NCBI GenBank assembly: GCA_903813345.2
Contig: CAIIXF020000012.1
Span: forward strand, 20,345,520-20,409,519
Source: Owenia fusiformis
Taxonomy: Eukaryota; Annelida; Polychaeta; Sabellida; Oweniidae
DNA length: 64,000 bases
Direction of reading: 5' to 3'
Shown here one piece after another: positions 1-11,726 of this stretch. Within the stretch, counting starts at the first letter, position 1. Every line of letters starts with the position of its first letter. Both the position numbers and the translations under genes were made by a program. The notes under the pieces were generated by a model that was not told where the DNA came from, made no database searches, and worked only from the letters and a program-made list of their open reading frames with translations.

Positions 1-329
1 ACTTCCACTTTTCTTGTTTTGAATATTCAGTATGCTATGACAGTACCATGAGTTAATCAAATAGACGAAATGTGATTGTAAAATTAGAAAAAGAAAAAGG
101 AGTACTTTTTCTCATATTTTTCCGAGTGCACTTATAATCCATTTATCTAACAATTTTCATTAAGTTGGGTTTCGTTGGTTTTTGAAGCTACACATTGGTG
201 CCCAATTGATGTCTTCAGAAGGGAAGGGACACGAGGATATGAGATGCCTTAATTGATTGTTCCCAATAGAGGCTTTTCCATATAGCTTTGAAATCTCTAA
301 AGACTAACATTTTCTTCTATTTGATGGCA

Positions 330-1330
330 TATTTGAATTATATGTGTATTTTTCTATCAGTATGGTAAAGAACTCTCTTCATATGTTGTAAAGGGGCATC
401 TGATATTGGAGGGATGTGTACTATGAACAAAATCCTCTTTGTGAACATCTTCTTCATAGCAGCATATATATAGGCTTTCAAGAGTCTGTTCAAAGCCCAT
501 GATAGCAGCATTGATTGATGATCCATGGCTTGCAGATCAGAATGATGAAATGCTTGAAAATAGGTATGACATCCAGCAGGGAATCGGTTCTGTTAATGCT
601 GTAGGGTAGGTGCTCCATTGTTTCCAGACTGTTGTCTTAGACTCTCCATTAAATCCTGGTGCAATGGCACACCCAATTATAGCATGGAATATTGGGAAAC
701 ACATGGCTTTGAGGAGTCATCACATGTTGGAAAAATGTATCTACTATGACTACTACTTTGACTTTCGATCATTCACTTATTCTCTCCTTTACATATACTA
801 TTGTATTTTTCCATTTTTCTTGATTGTGTCCAATGTTTCAATTACACTGCTTGACATTAAAACCTTAGTATCAATCGTCACAGTTCCTTTGGGGTTGCCA
901 AAAGAAGGAAGGGTTCCCTATATCATGGATAAGCTTGGTATGGGAATTTACATCATTTCTGAAGCTGGTCTGGTAGCTCACACTGTGTTCATGGCTTGCA
1001 AGGACTTCGTCATCATTATCCTTCATCTCATTTTCAAACTCAGCTAACAGTCTCGCCATCTCTGGCCCACCAACCATCCACTTCTGTAATGTCATCAGGT
1101 TGTCAAACAACTCTACAGCTCCTTTCTCACTTTTGATCACACTATTATATTCTTCATGAGCTTGGTCTATTGGCATTGAGAAGCTTCTTCTGGACTTGCT
1201 GACAATAAAATGGCTTTCCATGAAAGCATTGTGAACTTCAGAGTGGGTTTCTCGGAGCTGAACCATATCACCAAGGGTCTTAAAAGGTTCCTCTCACAAG
1301 AGTTCATCAACACGTGCACCTGCATCTAAT
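330..1330 (-). pseudogene. Relic of multicopy repeat-encoded protein, copy 1
   Basis: The minus strand encodes broken but recognisable protein. The longest open piece is 871-1266, with motifs such as MPIDQAHEEYNSVIKSEKGA, QKWMVGGPEMARL and the tail NDVNSHTKLIHDIGNPSFF. A further piece at 338-526 contains MDHQSMLLSWALNRLLKAY. The DQAHE..N..K...GA ... RWM..GPE pattern resembles, from memory, uncharacterised proteins that are highly multicopy in marine invertebrate genomes. No catalytic role is assigned. The same fragments recur at 5050-6075 and 27690-28735 with different stops and small indels, so all copies are decayed. Plus-strand open frames here are shadows. Confidence 0.55.
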
Positions 1331-1675
1331 GCAGATATGTTGTTACATTATTAAATGTTCACAAAATGCCTTAAAGGACCAGGATCTGTATTGATTCCCT
1401 TCTAGCTCTCAATTACTTCACTTTTCTTGATTTTGATGAAATTGTCGAAATATCAAATAAGTGGCCTAAAATAATGAATTTACATGTTATCACATCACAC
1501 GTATTTCACAATGATCTAAGCTAGCTACTATACTAACGAAAATTTGCGAAATTCGACAATAAAGTAAAATATAATAGCAACTTATATCAAAATGAAAGTG
1601 ATATCCAAATGGAACTCATTAATCATGAGAATAAAAATATAAAAATACAAATTTCGTGTAAAGTGTTATTTAGTA

Positions 1676-2049
1676 CTCCCTGGACAGTTTCGAACCCATC
1701 GTCTCGGGAACCTAGCAAGTGCTTAAGACCACTAGGCCATCTTGACCAAGCCCTTATTGTTAAAGAATCTATTCGATTTTTACATTTCTCATAATCCTGT
1801 AAACAAATCAAAAAGATATACTATGCTAAAGGGCCTTCCATGAATTGAACTCAGGACGATAGCATTTTGAGCGAGTTAGTTGCCACAAAGCTATCTTGAA
1901 CAGACATATGAGACACAGAAATTTCTTGCATTTTGAAGTTTCATCGTAAAAATGTTACAAGAAAATAATAATAGATAGGGGACAGTAGGAATCGAACCCA
2001 TGACATTGAGGGCTTTAAGCGATCAACATACCATTGCACCAATGGGCCA
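1676..2049 (-). repeat. tRNA-like cluster, modules M1-M2-M3 (unit 1, first set)
   Basis: Three tRNA-like modules lie on the minus strand. M1 (1676-1752) resembles tRNA-Leu: D-arm AGATGGCCTAGTGG-like, then GATGGGTTCGAAACTG. M2 (1831-1905) has AAGATAGCTTTGTGGC and a weak B box (GAGTTCAATTC). M3 (1981-2049) has GGTGCAATGGTA and a consensus B box GGTTCGATTCC. Each keeps A-box and B-box spacing, but acceptor and T stems pair poorly. They are tRNA-derived repeats rather than working tRNAs. Confidence 0.6.
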
Positions 2050-2794
2050 ATGATACATTGCTCAAAGATATTTTACATTTTGATATTTTCTCTAATAAAG
2101 GTCTATTACACACTTGCTCATTTAAATGGAATCAATATACTTTTTCAAGGAAGACAACAAAAACGTTAAAATATGGTAAATTTACGAAAGGTAAAAGAGG
2201 AAAAAACTGAGTTCAAAATCTCAGTGGTGGTTGGTGGAAAACAAGTTGTTTGGCTCCAGGCTGAACAATAAGGACTATGATAGGGTCAATATTTGAGCAA
2301 TTAAACCCTAAATTGTCATTAATCACGAAGATTGTTTTTTAATCGTCGTTAATTCCTTTCTTAATCTCAGTGATATATGGTTGGTGGAAAACAAGTTGAA
2401 TGAGTGCAAAAACCATTGAAAATGTACTGAATTTCCATTTTGTCTATCATATATGTATACTATTATAATTTGCGTTTTGTGCAAAATAAACACCTGATTT
2501 TCTAACGAATTTTTGTCCGAGGTTGAACATTTATGACTATGATAGGGCCAATATTCGAGCAATTAAAGCCTAAATTATCACTATTCATGTGGGCTGTTCT
2601 TTTGTCATTAATTCCCTTCTAGTTCTCAATTCACTTTTCTTGATTTTGATGAAATTGTCAAAATACCAAATAAGTGGCCTAAAATAATGAATTTACATGT
2701 TATCACATCACATCTATTTCGCAATGATCTAAGCTACTATTCCAACGAAAATTTGCGGAATTCGACAATAAAGTAAAATATAATAGTTACTTAT

Positions 2795-3945
2795 ATCAAA
2801 ATGAAAGTGATATCCAAATGAAACTCATTAATCATGAGAATAAAAATATAAAAATACTAATTTCGTGTAAAGTGTCATTTAGTGCTCCCTGAACAGTTTC
2901 GAACCCATCGTGTCGGGAACCTAGCAAGTACCTAAGACCACTAGGCCATCTTGACCAAGCCCTTATTGTTAAAGAATCTATTCAATTTTTACATTTCCTA
3001 ATAATCCTGTACAAAAATCAAAAAGTTATACTATGCTACGGACCTGGCGTGAATTGAACTCAGGACGATAGCATTGTGAGCGAGTAAGTTGCCACAAAGC
3101 TATCTTGAACAGACATATGAGACACAGAAATTTCTTGTATTTTGAAGTTTCATCGTAAAAATGTTGCAAGAAAATAATTATACATAGGGGACAGTAGGAA
3201 TCGAACCCATGACATTGAGGGCTTTAAGCGATCAACATACCATTGCACCAACGGGCCAATGATACATTGCGCGAAGATATTTTACATTTTGATATTTTCT
3301 CTAATAAAGTTCTATTACACACTTGCTCGTGTATTTCGTAAATTTACAATATTTTAACGTTTTTATTGTCTTCCTTGAAAAAGTATATTGATTCCATATA
3401 AATGAGCAAGTGTGTAATAGACCTTTATTAGAGAAATATATAAATGTAAATTATCTTTGCACAATGTATCATTGGCCCGTTGGTGCAATGGTATGTTGAT
3501 CGCTTAAAGCCTTCAATGTCATGGGTTCGATTCTTACTGTCCCCTATCTATAATTATTTTCTTGTAACATTTTTACGATGAAACTTCAAATTGCAAGAAA
3601 TTTCTGTGTCTCATATGTCTGTTCAAGATAGCTTTGTGGCAACTTCCTCGCTCACAATGCTATCGTCCTGAGTTCAATTCATGGCAGGTCCTTTAGCATA
3701 GTATAACTTTTTTATTTTTGTACAGGATTATTAGGAAATGTAAAAATCGAATAGATTCTTTAACAATAAGGGCTTGGTCAAGATGGCCTAGTGGTCTTAG
3801 GCACTTGCTAGGTTCCCGAGACGCTGGGTTCGAAACTGTTCAGGGAGTACAAAATGACACTTTACACGAAATTTTTATTTTTGTGTGTTTTTATTCTCAT
3901 GATTAATGAGTTTCATTGGGATATCACTTTCATTTTGATATATTT
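2795..3945. repeat. Long inverted repeat carrying mirrored tRNA-like modules (unit 1)
   Basis: The left arm (about 2795-3328) and right arm (about 3400-3945) are reverse complements over ~540 bp, with a ~70-bp spacer. The left arm holds M1 (2885-2960), M2 (3041-3111) and M3 (3187-3258) on the minus strand. The right arm holds M3 (3472-3544), M2 (3619-3692) and M1 (3771-3846) on the plus strand. Flanking sequence including AAACTCATTAATCATGAG is mirrored too. The palindrome therefore contains whole modules, not just short terminal repeats. Confidence 0.8.
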
Positions 3946-4000
3946 TGCTTTTTCAATTGTGTACATTATTATTATAACGAATACATTGTTTAACAAGCAG

Positions 4001-4075
4001 GGCTTGTTCAAGATGGCCTGGTTGTCTTAGGAACATTATAGGGTCGCGATGCGCTTCGTTCGAAACTGCCAGGGA
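4001..4075 (+). repeat. Fourth tRNA-Leu-like module M4 (unit 1)
   Basis: A plus-strand tRNA-Leu-like stretch starts TTCAAGATGGCCTGGTTGTC and ends CGTTCGAAACTGCCAGGG. It is related to M1 but clearly diverged. It lies just outside the inverted repeat, and the equivalent module is at 25575-25649. Confidence 0.5.
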
Positions 4076-4846
4076 GTGTTTAATGACACACTTGTATTTT
4101 TCATTCACTAGCTTGTTGCTATGGCAATATATTGTAAACAAATAATTGTCATTTTCAAATAACATAATTTTTTAACATAGTTTTTTTCTTTTAATGGATG
4201 TTTCACGCATTGAATTTTTAGGTACTTCAAGGAACAAAGTCTCGCTGTTGCCATGGCAACCAAAGTTCACTTTCATATAGGGAATTATATTTATATTGAT
4301 GTATACTAAAGATATATGTATATAAAGCATATGCTAAAAGTTTCATAAATGTTTCTGTAAAAATGAATAAATTAGAGCAAAAGGAAACGACATTTTAAAT
4401 ACCCCTCGTACATTTAAGATTAGCATGATGCAAATTCTGTACATTTTCACTGGTTAATGCAATAACTTGATTTTCATTAACAATCACTTCGATTTTGAGT
4501 TGAACTTTTTTTCTCTTCGACCTTTTCAAAAAATTATAATTTAAACTTTTTTATTGTCCACCTTAAAAAAGTAAAATGATTCCATTCATATGAGAAACAG
4601 TGTAGTAGACCTTTCTAAGGGGAAACAATCAAGGTGTAAAATATCTTTGTGCCATGTATATATAATTCTCTTGTTGGCTCAGGGTAAGGAGGGGGGGGGG
4701 GGCTTGGATTCTTTTTTTACTTTATTTCGTTTCTTATTTATGTTCTTACTACAACTTTAATATCACATTTTAAGAAACTAAATCTGAACTAAAAATATGA
4801 AATTTCAAATGATGAATAAATGGTTTCTGAGGTTTGGTTTTAGCTT

Positions 4847-7217
4847 TCCGAGTGCACTTATAATCCATTTATCTAAAGCTGTATTATAGTTCGCATTTTC
4901 ATCAAGTTGGTTTTCGTTGGTTTTTGCAGCTACACATTGGTGCCCAATTGATGTCTTCAGAAGGAAGGGACACGAGGATATGAGATGCCTTAATTGATTG
5001 TTCCCAATAGAGGCTTTTCCATATAGCTTTGAAATCTCTAAAGACTAACATTTTCTTCTGTTTGATGGCATATTTGAATTATATGTGTATTTTTCTATCA
5101 GCATGGTAAAGAACTCTTTTCATATGTTGTAAAGGGGCATCTGATATAGGAGGGATGTGTACCATGAACAAAATCCTCTTTGTGAACATCTTCTTCATAG
5201 CAGCATGGGCTTTCAAAGCCCATGATAGCAGCATTGATTGATGATCCATGGCTTGCAGATCAGAATGATGTAACGCTTGAAAATAGGCATGACATCCAGC
5301 AGGGTATCGGTTCTGTTAATGCTGTGGTCAACTTAGGGTAGGTGCTCCATTGGTTCCAGACTGATGTCTTAGACTCTCCATTAATCCTGATACAATGGCA
5401 CACCCAATTATAGCATGGAATATTGGGAAACACATGGCTTTGAGGAGTCATCACATGTTGGAAAAATGTATCTACTATGACTACTACTTTGACTTTTGAT
5501 CATTCACTTATTCTCTCCTTTACATATACTATTGTATTTTTCCATTTTTCTTGATTGTGTCCAATGTTTCAATTACACTGCTTGACATTAAAACCTTAGT
5601 ATCAATCGTCACAGTTCCTTTGGGGTTGCCAAAAGAAGGAAGGGTTCCCTATATCATGGATAAGCTTGGTATGGGAATTTACATCATTTCTGAAGCTGGT
5701 CTGGTAGCTCACACTGTGTTCATGGCTTGCAAGGACTTCGTCATCATTATCCTTCATCTCATTTTCAAACTCAACTAACATTCTCGCCATCTCTGGCCCA
5801 CCAACCATCCACTTCTGTAATGCCATCAGGTTGTCAAACAACTCTACAGATCCTTTCTCACTTTTGATCACACTATTATATTCTTCATGGCATTTCTATT
5901 GGCATTGAGAAGCTTCTTCTGGACTTGCTGACAATAAAATGGCTTTCCATGAAAGCATTGTGAACTTCAGAGTGGGTTTCTTTGAGCTGAACCATATCAC
6001 TAAGGGTCTTAAAAGGTTCCTCTCACAAGAGTTTCATCAACACGTGCACCTGCATCTAATGCAGATATGTTGTTACATTATTAAATGTTCACAAAATGCC
6101 TTAAAGGACCAGGATCTGTATTGATTCCCTTCTAGTTCTCAATTACTTCACTTTTCTTGATTTTGATGAAATTGTCGAAATATCAAATAAGTGGCCTAAA
6201 ATAATGAATTTACATGTTATCACATCACATGTATTTCGCAATGATCTAAGCTAGCTACTATACTAACGAAAATTTGCGAAATTCGACAATAAAGTAAAAT
6301 ATAATAGCAACTTATATCAAAATGAAAGTGATATCCAAATGGAACTCATTAATCATGAGAATAAAAATTTAAAAATACAAATTTCGTGTTAAAGTGTTAT
6401 TTAGTACTCCCTGGACAGTTTCGAACCCATCGTCTCGGGAACCTAGCAAGTGCCTAAGACCACTAGGCCATCTTGACCAAGCCCTTATTGTTAAAGAATC
6501 TATTCGATTTTTACATTTTTCATAGTCCTGGACTATGATACAATAAGGACTAATAAGGACTATGATAGGGTCAATATTTGAGCAATTAAAGCCTAAATTG
6601 TCATTAATCACGAAGATTGTTTTTTAATCGTCGTAAATTCCTTTCTAAATCTCAGTGATATATGGTTGGTGGAAAACAAGTTGAATGAGTGCAAAAAACA
6701 TCGAAAATGTACTGAATTTCCATTTTGTCTATCATATATGTATACTATTATAATTTGCGTTTTGTGCAAAATAAACACCTGATTTCTAACGAATTTTTGC
6801 CCGAGGTTGAACATTTATGACTATGATAGGGCCAATATTCGAGCAATTAGAGCCTAAATTATCACTATTCGTGTGGGCTGTTCTTTTGTCATTAATTCCC
6901 TTCTAGTTCTCAATTCGCTTTTCTTGATTTTGATGAAATTGTCGAAATATCAAATTAGTGGCCTAAAATAATTAATTCATATGTTATCACATCACATCTA
7001 TTTCGCAATGATCTAAGCTAGTATACCAACGAAAATTTGCGGAATTCGACAATAAAGTAAAATATAATAGTAACTTATATCAAAATGAAAGTGATATCCA
7101 AATGAAACTCATTAATCATGAGAATAAAAATATAAAAATACTAATTTCGTGTAAAGTGTCATTTAGTGCTCCCTGAACAGTTTCGAACCCATCGTCTCGG
7201 GAACCTAGCAAGTACCT
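4847..7217. repeat. Tandem array unit 2, truncated
   Basis: This copies unit 1 from its start to the middle of the second M1 module (7167-7217). It lacks the section equivalent to about 1800-2265, so one M2-M3 pair is missing. At 7217/7218 the sequence jumps from the middle of M1 to the stretch equivalent to 1567-1582 (AAAATATAATAGCAAC). This suggests a deletion fusing two adjacent units, with a short TAA-type microhomology. An M1 module is at 6407-6483. Confidence 0.75.
5050..6075 (-). pseudogene. Relic of multicopy repeat-encoded protein, copy 2
   Basis: This is the second decayed copy of the protein described at 330-1330. The open pieces at 5602-5871 (KWMVGGPEMARMLVEFENEM) and 5260-5454 (FPNIPCYNWVCHCIRINGES) match copy 1 in order and strand. 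A short deletion near 5888 removes the DQAHE segment that copy 1 keeps, so the breaks are independent. Confidence 0.5.
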
Positions 7218-7307
7218 AAAATATAATAGCAACGTATAATAGACAATAGATAGATGGCGTATGTCATGGTTGACAAGTTTCAAATGCTCCGGTAAATAAC
7301 CGGAATT

Positions 7308-8210
7308 TTGTCTTTTTGTCTTGGAATATATCATATTAAAGTTCACCAAATGGATAATGAATGTGCCAGTGATACAAAGGACATAATTGGAGAGAAATGT
7401 GACACATATGAGGACCGTATACGACAGGAGAAAAAACGACAACGTTTATCATCAGGGGATATCAAAATGGCGTCAGCTAGTAAACCGTTGGACTTGTCGG
7501 ATCTGATGAATGAAATCAGAGGTGTAAAATCGTCAATTATGAAAGGACAGGCTAACATGGAACGTAAGATGGATGAAATGAAAACGGATTTGTCAAAGAA
7601 AATCGAGACCAGAATAAAACAGGTAAAGGATGAACTTTTTCTAGAAATGAGTGCCATGGAAACTAAGCTTAGTGCGCTTGAAATAAAGGTAAATTCCAAC
7701 ATGGCAGGGCAAGGTGTCACTGGAAATCAGCCAGCCCGAAATACCCCAAGCTGTATTGTAATATTTCGAAATGCTAAGCTCGTAACGACCAATGAGGATA
7801 CGATGCGAGGATTACTGTCAAGTATCTGTACTGCGATAGGCTGTGCTGATACCGAATTTACGGGCGTCACATGGATTGCATTACCAAGGGGTCAAAACAA
7901 CGGCATTATAAAGGCGACTGTCGCAACCGAGGCTCAAGTGAAAGCTCTTTTCAAAGCAAAATCTAAGCTCAAGGATACCCCCCAGTACGCTTCCATATAT
8001 ATTGAACGCGATCGATCCAGGCATGAGAGGATTATGGAAGCCAATATGCGTAACCTGGCTAAGGCTGTGCCCAACCTCACCTTCACCAGGGGTCGACTTA
8101 CCGTTAACGCCCAACCAGTTACCGCTGATCCCCCTGTAGTCCAAGCTCCTCCAAATGGTACCAATGTTAATACCCCACCGCAACCAGATCCTCCCCCCGA
8201 TAATGCGTAG
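7308..8210 (+). CDS. LINE ORF1 protein (coiled-coil, RNA-binding type)
   Basis: A 300-residue open frame. After a charged N-terminus comes a Met/Lys/Glu-rich heptad-like region (about residues 55-130, for example SSIMKGQANMERKMDEMKTD) expected to form a coiled coil. A compact domain follows (about 140-255), with strand-like segments such as SCIVIFRNAKL, as in LINE ORF1 RNA-binding proteins. The tail is Pro-rich. The role known for the family is RNA chaperone and RNP packaging. A start at 7350 (MDNECASD) is also possible. The frame ends in a single TAG, after which ORF2 continues in the same frame. Confidence 0.7.
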   Translation: MSFCLGIYHIKVHQMDNECASDTKDIIGEKCDTYEDRIRQEKKRQRLSSGDIKMASASKPLDLSDLMNEIRGVKSSIMKGQANMERKMDEMKTDLSKKIETRIKQVKDELFLEMSAMETKLSALEIKVNSNMAGQGVTGNQPARNTPSCIVIFRNAKLVTTNEDTMRGLLSSICTAIGCADTEFTGVTWIALPRGQNNGIIKATVATEAQVKALFKAKSKLKDTPQYASIYIERDRSRHERIMEANMRNLAKAVPNLTFTRGRLTVNAQPVTADPPVVQAPPNGTNVNTPPQPDPPPDNA

Positions 8211-11200
8211 AACACCCAGCCTATTACTATAGGGCATTGGAATATTAATGGGTGGCCTACCAAAAAGATCTCAAATGTGCGTTCACAAATAATTGATCAT
8301 GTGGATATGGATATACTAGCATTAAGTGAAACATACCTGAAAAATGTCGATGTAATTGATATAAATAAATATTCATGGTTTGGTCAAAATAGAGTTAATA
8401 TATCAACCAGAGCTAAATGTGGTTCTGGTGGAGTAGGTTTTCTTATTAAGGATACACTGTTGGATATATATGATGTTCAACGAATCGATTCAACATTTGA
8501 AGGAATATTATGGATCAAACTTGTCAACAAAAATGATGATGATTACTCAATTATTTTATGCGTATGTTATCTTCCCCCTGAACAATCGTGTAGGGGTAAC
8601 TCTGCGCAGGAATTTTATGATGCATTATTGACACAATTGTATATGTTTTCTGATAATTCTACGCCACTTGTCATCTGTGGAGACTTCAATTCAAGAATAG
8701 CGAATAAAGATGATTTTAACTCAAATATTGACATTTTACCTGAACGTACTTCGATTGATACTAAATCCAACAAATTCGGAGATTATCTGTTGGACTTTCT
8801 TAAAGATGGATGTCAGTGTATTATCAATGGTAGGGTTACTCATGAACACGATAATTATACATATATATCAACCATTGGATCATCAGTTGTTGATTACATA
8901 ATTACACCATACTATATGTTGGATTATATCAAACAATGTGGAGTTAAGGCAATCTCAGTCATCAAAAATGACGCAAATATTCGTGACAATACAAAACTTG
9001 ATCATTCTATTGTCTGGTGCGAAATTGAAATAATAACGCCAACAAATGTGCATCGAGCCCAAAACAGCAATTTTGCCACTACTCAGACGAAAACTTATAA
9101 TGATCCTGTTAACAGGAAATACGACAGAACAATTCCCATAGATATGTTTACTAGCGAAGGAGTTGCTCGGTCAATTGCCCGTGTCTGTGATCGCATGGAG
9201 ACATCTCTTAAATGCCAAAGTGAAATTGACAATATTTATGAAGAATTTGTTTCAATTTTACATACAGAAATGGACTCTAAATTAAAATTTAAAGACATTA
9301 AAACAAGCACGACTAGGAAATCTAAGTTCCGGCCAAAGCCCTGGTGGAATGAAGAACTTGAATCACTCTGGAAGGACGCTTGTATGCATGAAAAGCAATA
9401 CATCAAGCATAAAGGTTCCAATCGTGAAAAAACACACATACGAGATATATTTAAAAGCAAACAAAAACTGTTTGACAAGAAGTATAGACAGTATAAACGT
9501 AAATATGACTACGAAACACGAAATAACATACAGAAATTTGAAACTAGTAACCCCAAAACAATGTGGATGGTGAAAAGATCAGTGATGTAGACCAGGTTCT
9601 CAATAAATGGAAATCTGACTTCGAATCCCTTTTTAACAAAAACAATGGTGACTATGATGACATGTTCTTAAACGAATGCATGGACTTAGTTAACCGCTGG
9701 GAAGAGCAACTTAACTCGATAAACGCAGATACACGTTCTGATAATGAAGTTAATGATCAGGCTATTAACCATGGCGACTTAAACAACCCAATCTCTTTAG
9801 AAGAAGTGCAACATGCAATTCAAGGTCTTAAAGTTAATAAAGCCACAGGTATTGAAAATATTCCCAATGAAGTGCTGAAATGTAATGCTTTATTAAATGT
9901 GATTCACAAGCTACTACAAATGTGTTTTGAATACAGTATTATGCCAACCTGTTGGTCGAAATCTATAATTAACCCCATCCCTAAGTCTGAGAAAAAGACC
10001 CCAGGGTGCCCCTAAACAACAGGGGATCAGTCTCATGTCAACAGTGTGTAAAATTTTATCGTCCGTCCTGAACACACGACTGCACACATTCCTAGACGCA
10101 AATAATATACTGCACGATGAGCAGAATGGATTTAGGAAATTTCGTGCATGCATTGATCATTTGTACGCCCTTACAACAATATTACGTCATAGGTTGAGAC
10201 TTAAGGAGGACACTTTTGCCTGTTTCGTGGATTTTTCTAAATGTTTTGATTCAATTAATCACGACTGTCTATGGTATAAGCTACTTGAAAACAACATACA
10301 CGGTAAGATGTACTTAGCCATTCGATCTCTGTACACGCAAATTCTTTAGTGCCGTAAGACTTAATGGGAACTTAACTGACTGGTTTACCGCAGAGCTTGG
10401 ATGCAAACAGGGGGACCAAATTTCTCCGACACTCTGGTCCATCTTTGTGAATGACTTAGTCACGTCAATAAAAGGTCTTAATAATGGAATTAGGATTAAC
10501 GACGAATATATCTCAACTCTGCTTTATGCGGACGACATGGTGTTCATTGCGTCAACGGAACAGGATTTACAATTAATGTTAGATACAATGTACGTATGGA
10601 CAACGAAATGGCGTCTATCTGTAAATACAGAGAAAACCCAAGTAACACATTTCAGACGGGCTGCACGGCCAAAAACTGATTTTAATTTCACGTTTGGAAA
10701 TTCTAATTTAGTGATAACAAAATCGTATCGTTATCTCGGTCTTATCTTAAACGAGACACTGGATTACACCGAAACTGCAACAACATTAGCTGAATCCAGT
10801 GGTCGTGCACTTGGTGGACTTATCAGCAAACATTTTTCCATAAATGGATTAAACTTTAGCACATATACTAAGATATACGACAGTGCTATTGCCCCGATCA
10901 TGGACTATGGGTCAGGAGTTTGGGGATATAAGGAATTAAGCAAACCACAGCTAGTACAAAATCGAGCAATGAGAACATTTCTTGGCCTGGGTAAATACGC
11001 TCCCCTTCCAGCAATTTACGGTGACATGGGATGGATACCGCCTAACATCAGACACCGATTGGAGATGGTGAGACTCTTTATTAGACTAAGCAAAATGCCT
11101 AGAGATAGGCTGACTAGAAGAATTTTCGACTTTGATTATGAAAATGCTATCTTAGGACACAAATGTTGGTGCAAGGATGTAAGGGAAATATTTATATCTG

Positions 11201-11726
11201 CTAATTTACAACGTGAATATGAAACGAGACACTTTGGAGATAGTTCACTCATCCTCGATTCTGTTAAAACAGCGGAACTGCAACGATACATCGAAGAATG
11301 GAAACTTAAGATTGCCAATATGCCAAAACTAAGGACTTATAGGACATTTAAAACAACATTTGAAACAGAAGACTATGTCAAGATCTGTTTACCAAGGACA
11401 TTCAGATCATTGCTTGCAAAAGCAAGATCAATCACATTACCATTAATGCTGGAGACTGGAAGATATAGATCCACCCCAGTTGACCAGAGACTTTGCTTAC
11501 ATTGTAAGAACGATAATATATCCATTATTGAGGACGAGTTCCACTTTTTACTAGTATGCCCATCATATAAAAATCTACGAGAAGACTTATTTTTGTCTGT
11601 TAAACGTATTTTACAAAAACAAGAACTTATTATTGATGATGAACTTTTGAAACTGTTATTACATGACTTTAGATTAGTGCGCCATACTGGAAAATTCCTG
11701 AATGCTGCTCTTATCAAAAGAGCAAG
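8211..11726 (+). pseudogene. LINE ORF2 (endonuclease-reverse transcriptase), frame-broken
   Basis: ORF2 follows ORF1 in the same frame after one TAG. The endonuclease begins with GHWNINGWPTKK; its DILALSETYL, VICGDFNSRIANKDD and DHSIVWCE motifs are visible between about 8236 and 9030. The frame breaks near 9563-9590, again near 10005-10035, and near 10335-10349. The RT domain spans about 9780-10860, with FVDFSKCFDSINHD (about 10220) and the catalytic YADD box (about 10525). A C-terminal C-x2-C...H...C motif lies at about 11490-11560. The final codons are interrupted by the LTR element at 11727; the remaining three codons and a stop lie after 22164. Confidence 0.85.

Larger units (their letters stand above)
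119..4846. repeat. Tandem array unit 1 (~4.7 kb macro-repeat)
   Basis: This is the first and most complete copy of a ~4.7-kb unit. The same opening sequence (CCGAGTGCACTTATAATCC) recurs at 4847 and 26419. The order is: minus-strand relics of a repeat-encoded protein (about 330-1330); a first set of three tRNA-like modules (1676-2049); two copies of a block with GGTTGGTGGAAAACAAGTTG (from about 2230 and 2375); then a long inverted repeat with six modules (2795-3945), a fourth type of module (4001-4075) and a G-tract near 4690. The 118 bases to its left are unlike the end of the other units, so the array border is at about 118. Boundaries are inferred by comparing copies by eye. Confidence 0.8.
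7219..11726 (+). mobile_element. Non-LTR retrotransposon (LINE, APE type), 5' part
   Basis: This LINE carries an ORF1 with a coiled-coil region and an ORF2 with AP-type endonuclease, reverse transcriptase and a C-terminal Cys/His motif. The 5' end is put near 7219-7233, where similarity to the host repeat stops. It runs into the LTR element at 11727 and resumes at 22165. ORF2 has several frame breaks, so this copy is dead. I cannot place it firmly in a clade (L2/CR1-like, Tx1-like or Nimb/Ingi-like are all possible). Confidence 0.85.

Noticed and set aside
610-1047. 145-codon plus-strand frame (also 5551-5778, 28222-28434)
   Set aside because: It is the shadow of the minus-strand protein relic, which has the coherent motifs shared among copies.
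1677-1752. Functional tRNA-Leu gene
   Set aside because: The D-arm is good, but the T stem and acceptor stem do not pair and the same sequence recurs many times; it is better called tRNA-derived repeat.
7343-8263. Minus-strand frames opposite LINE ORF1
   Set aside because: They are antisense shadows; the plus frame has the coiled coil and leads in frame to the endonuclease.
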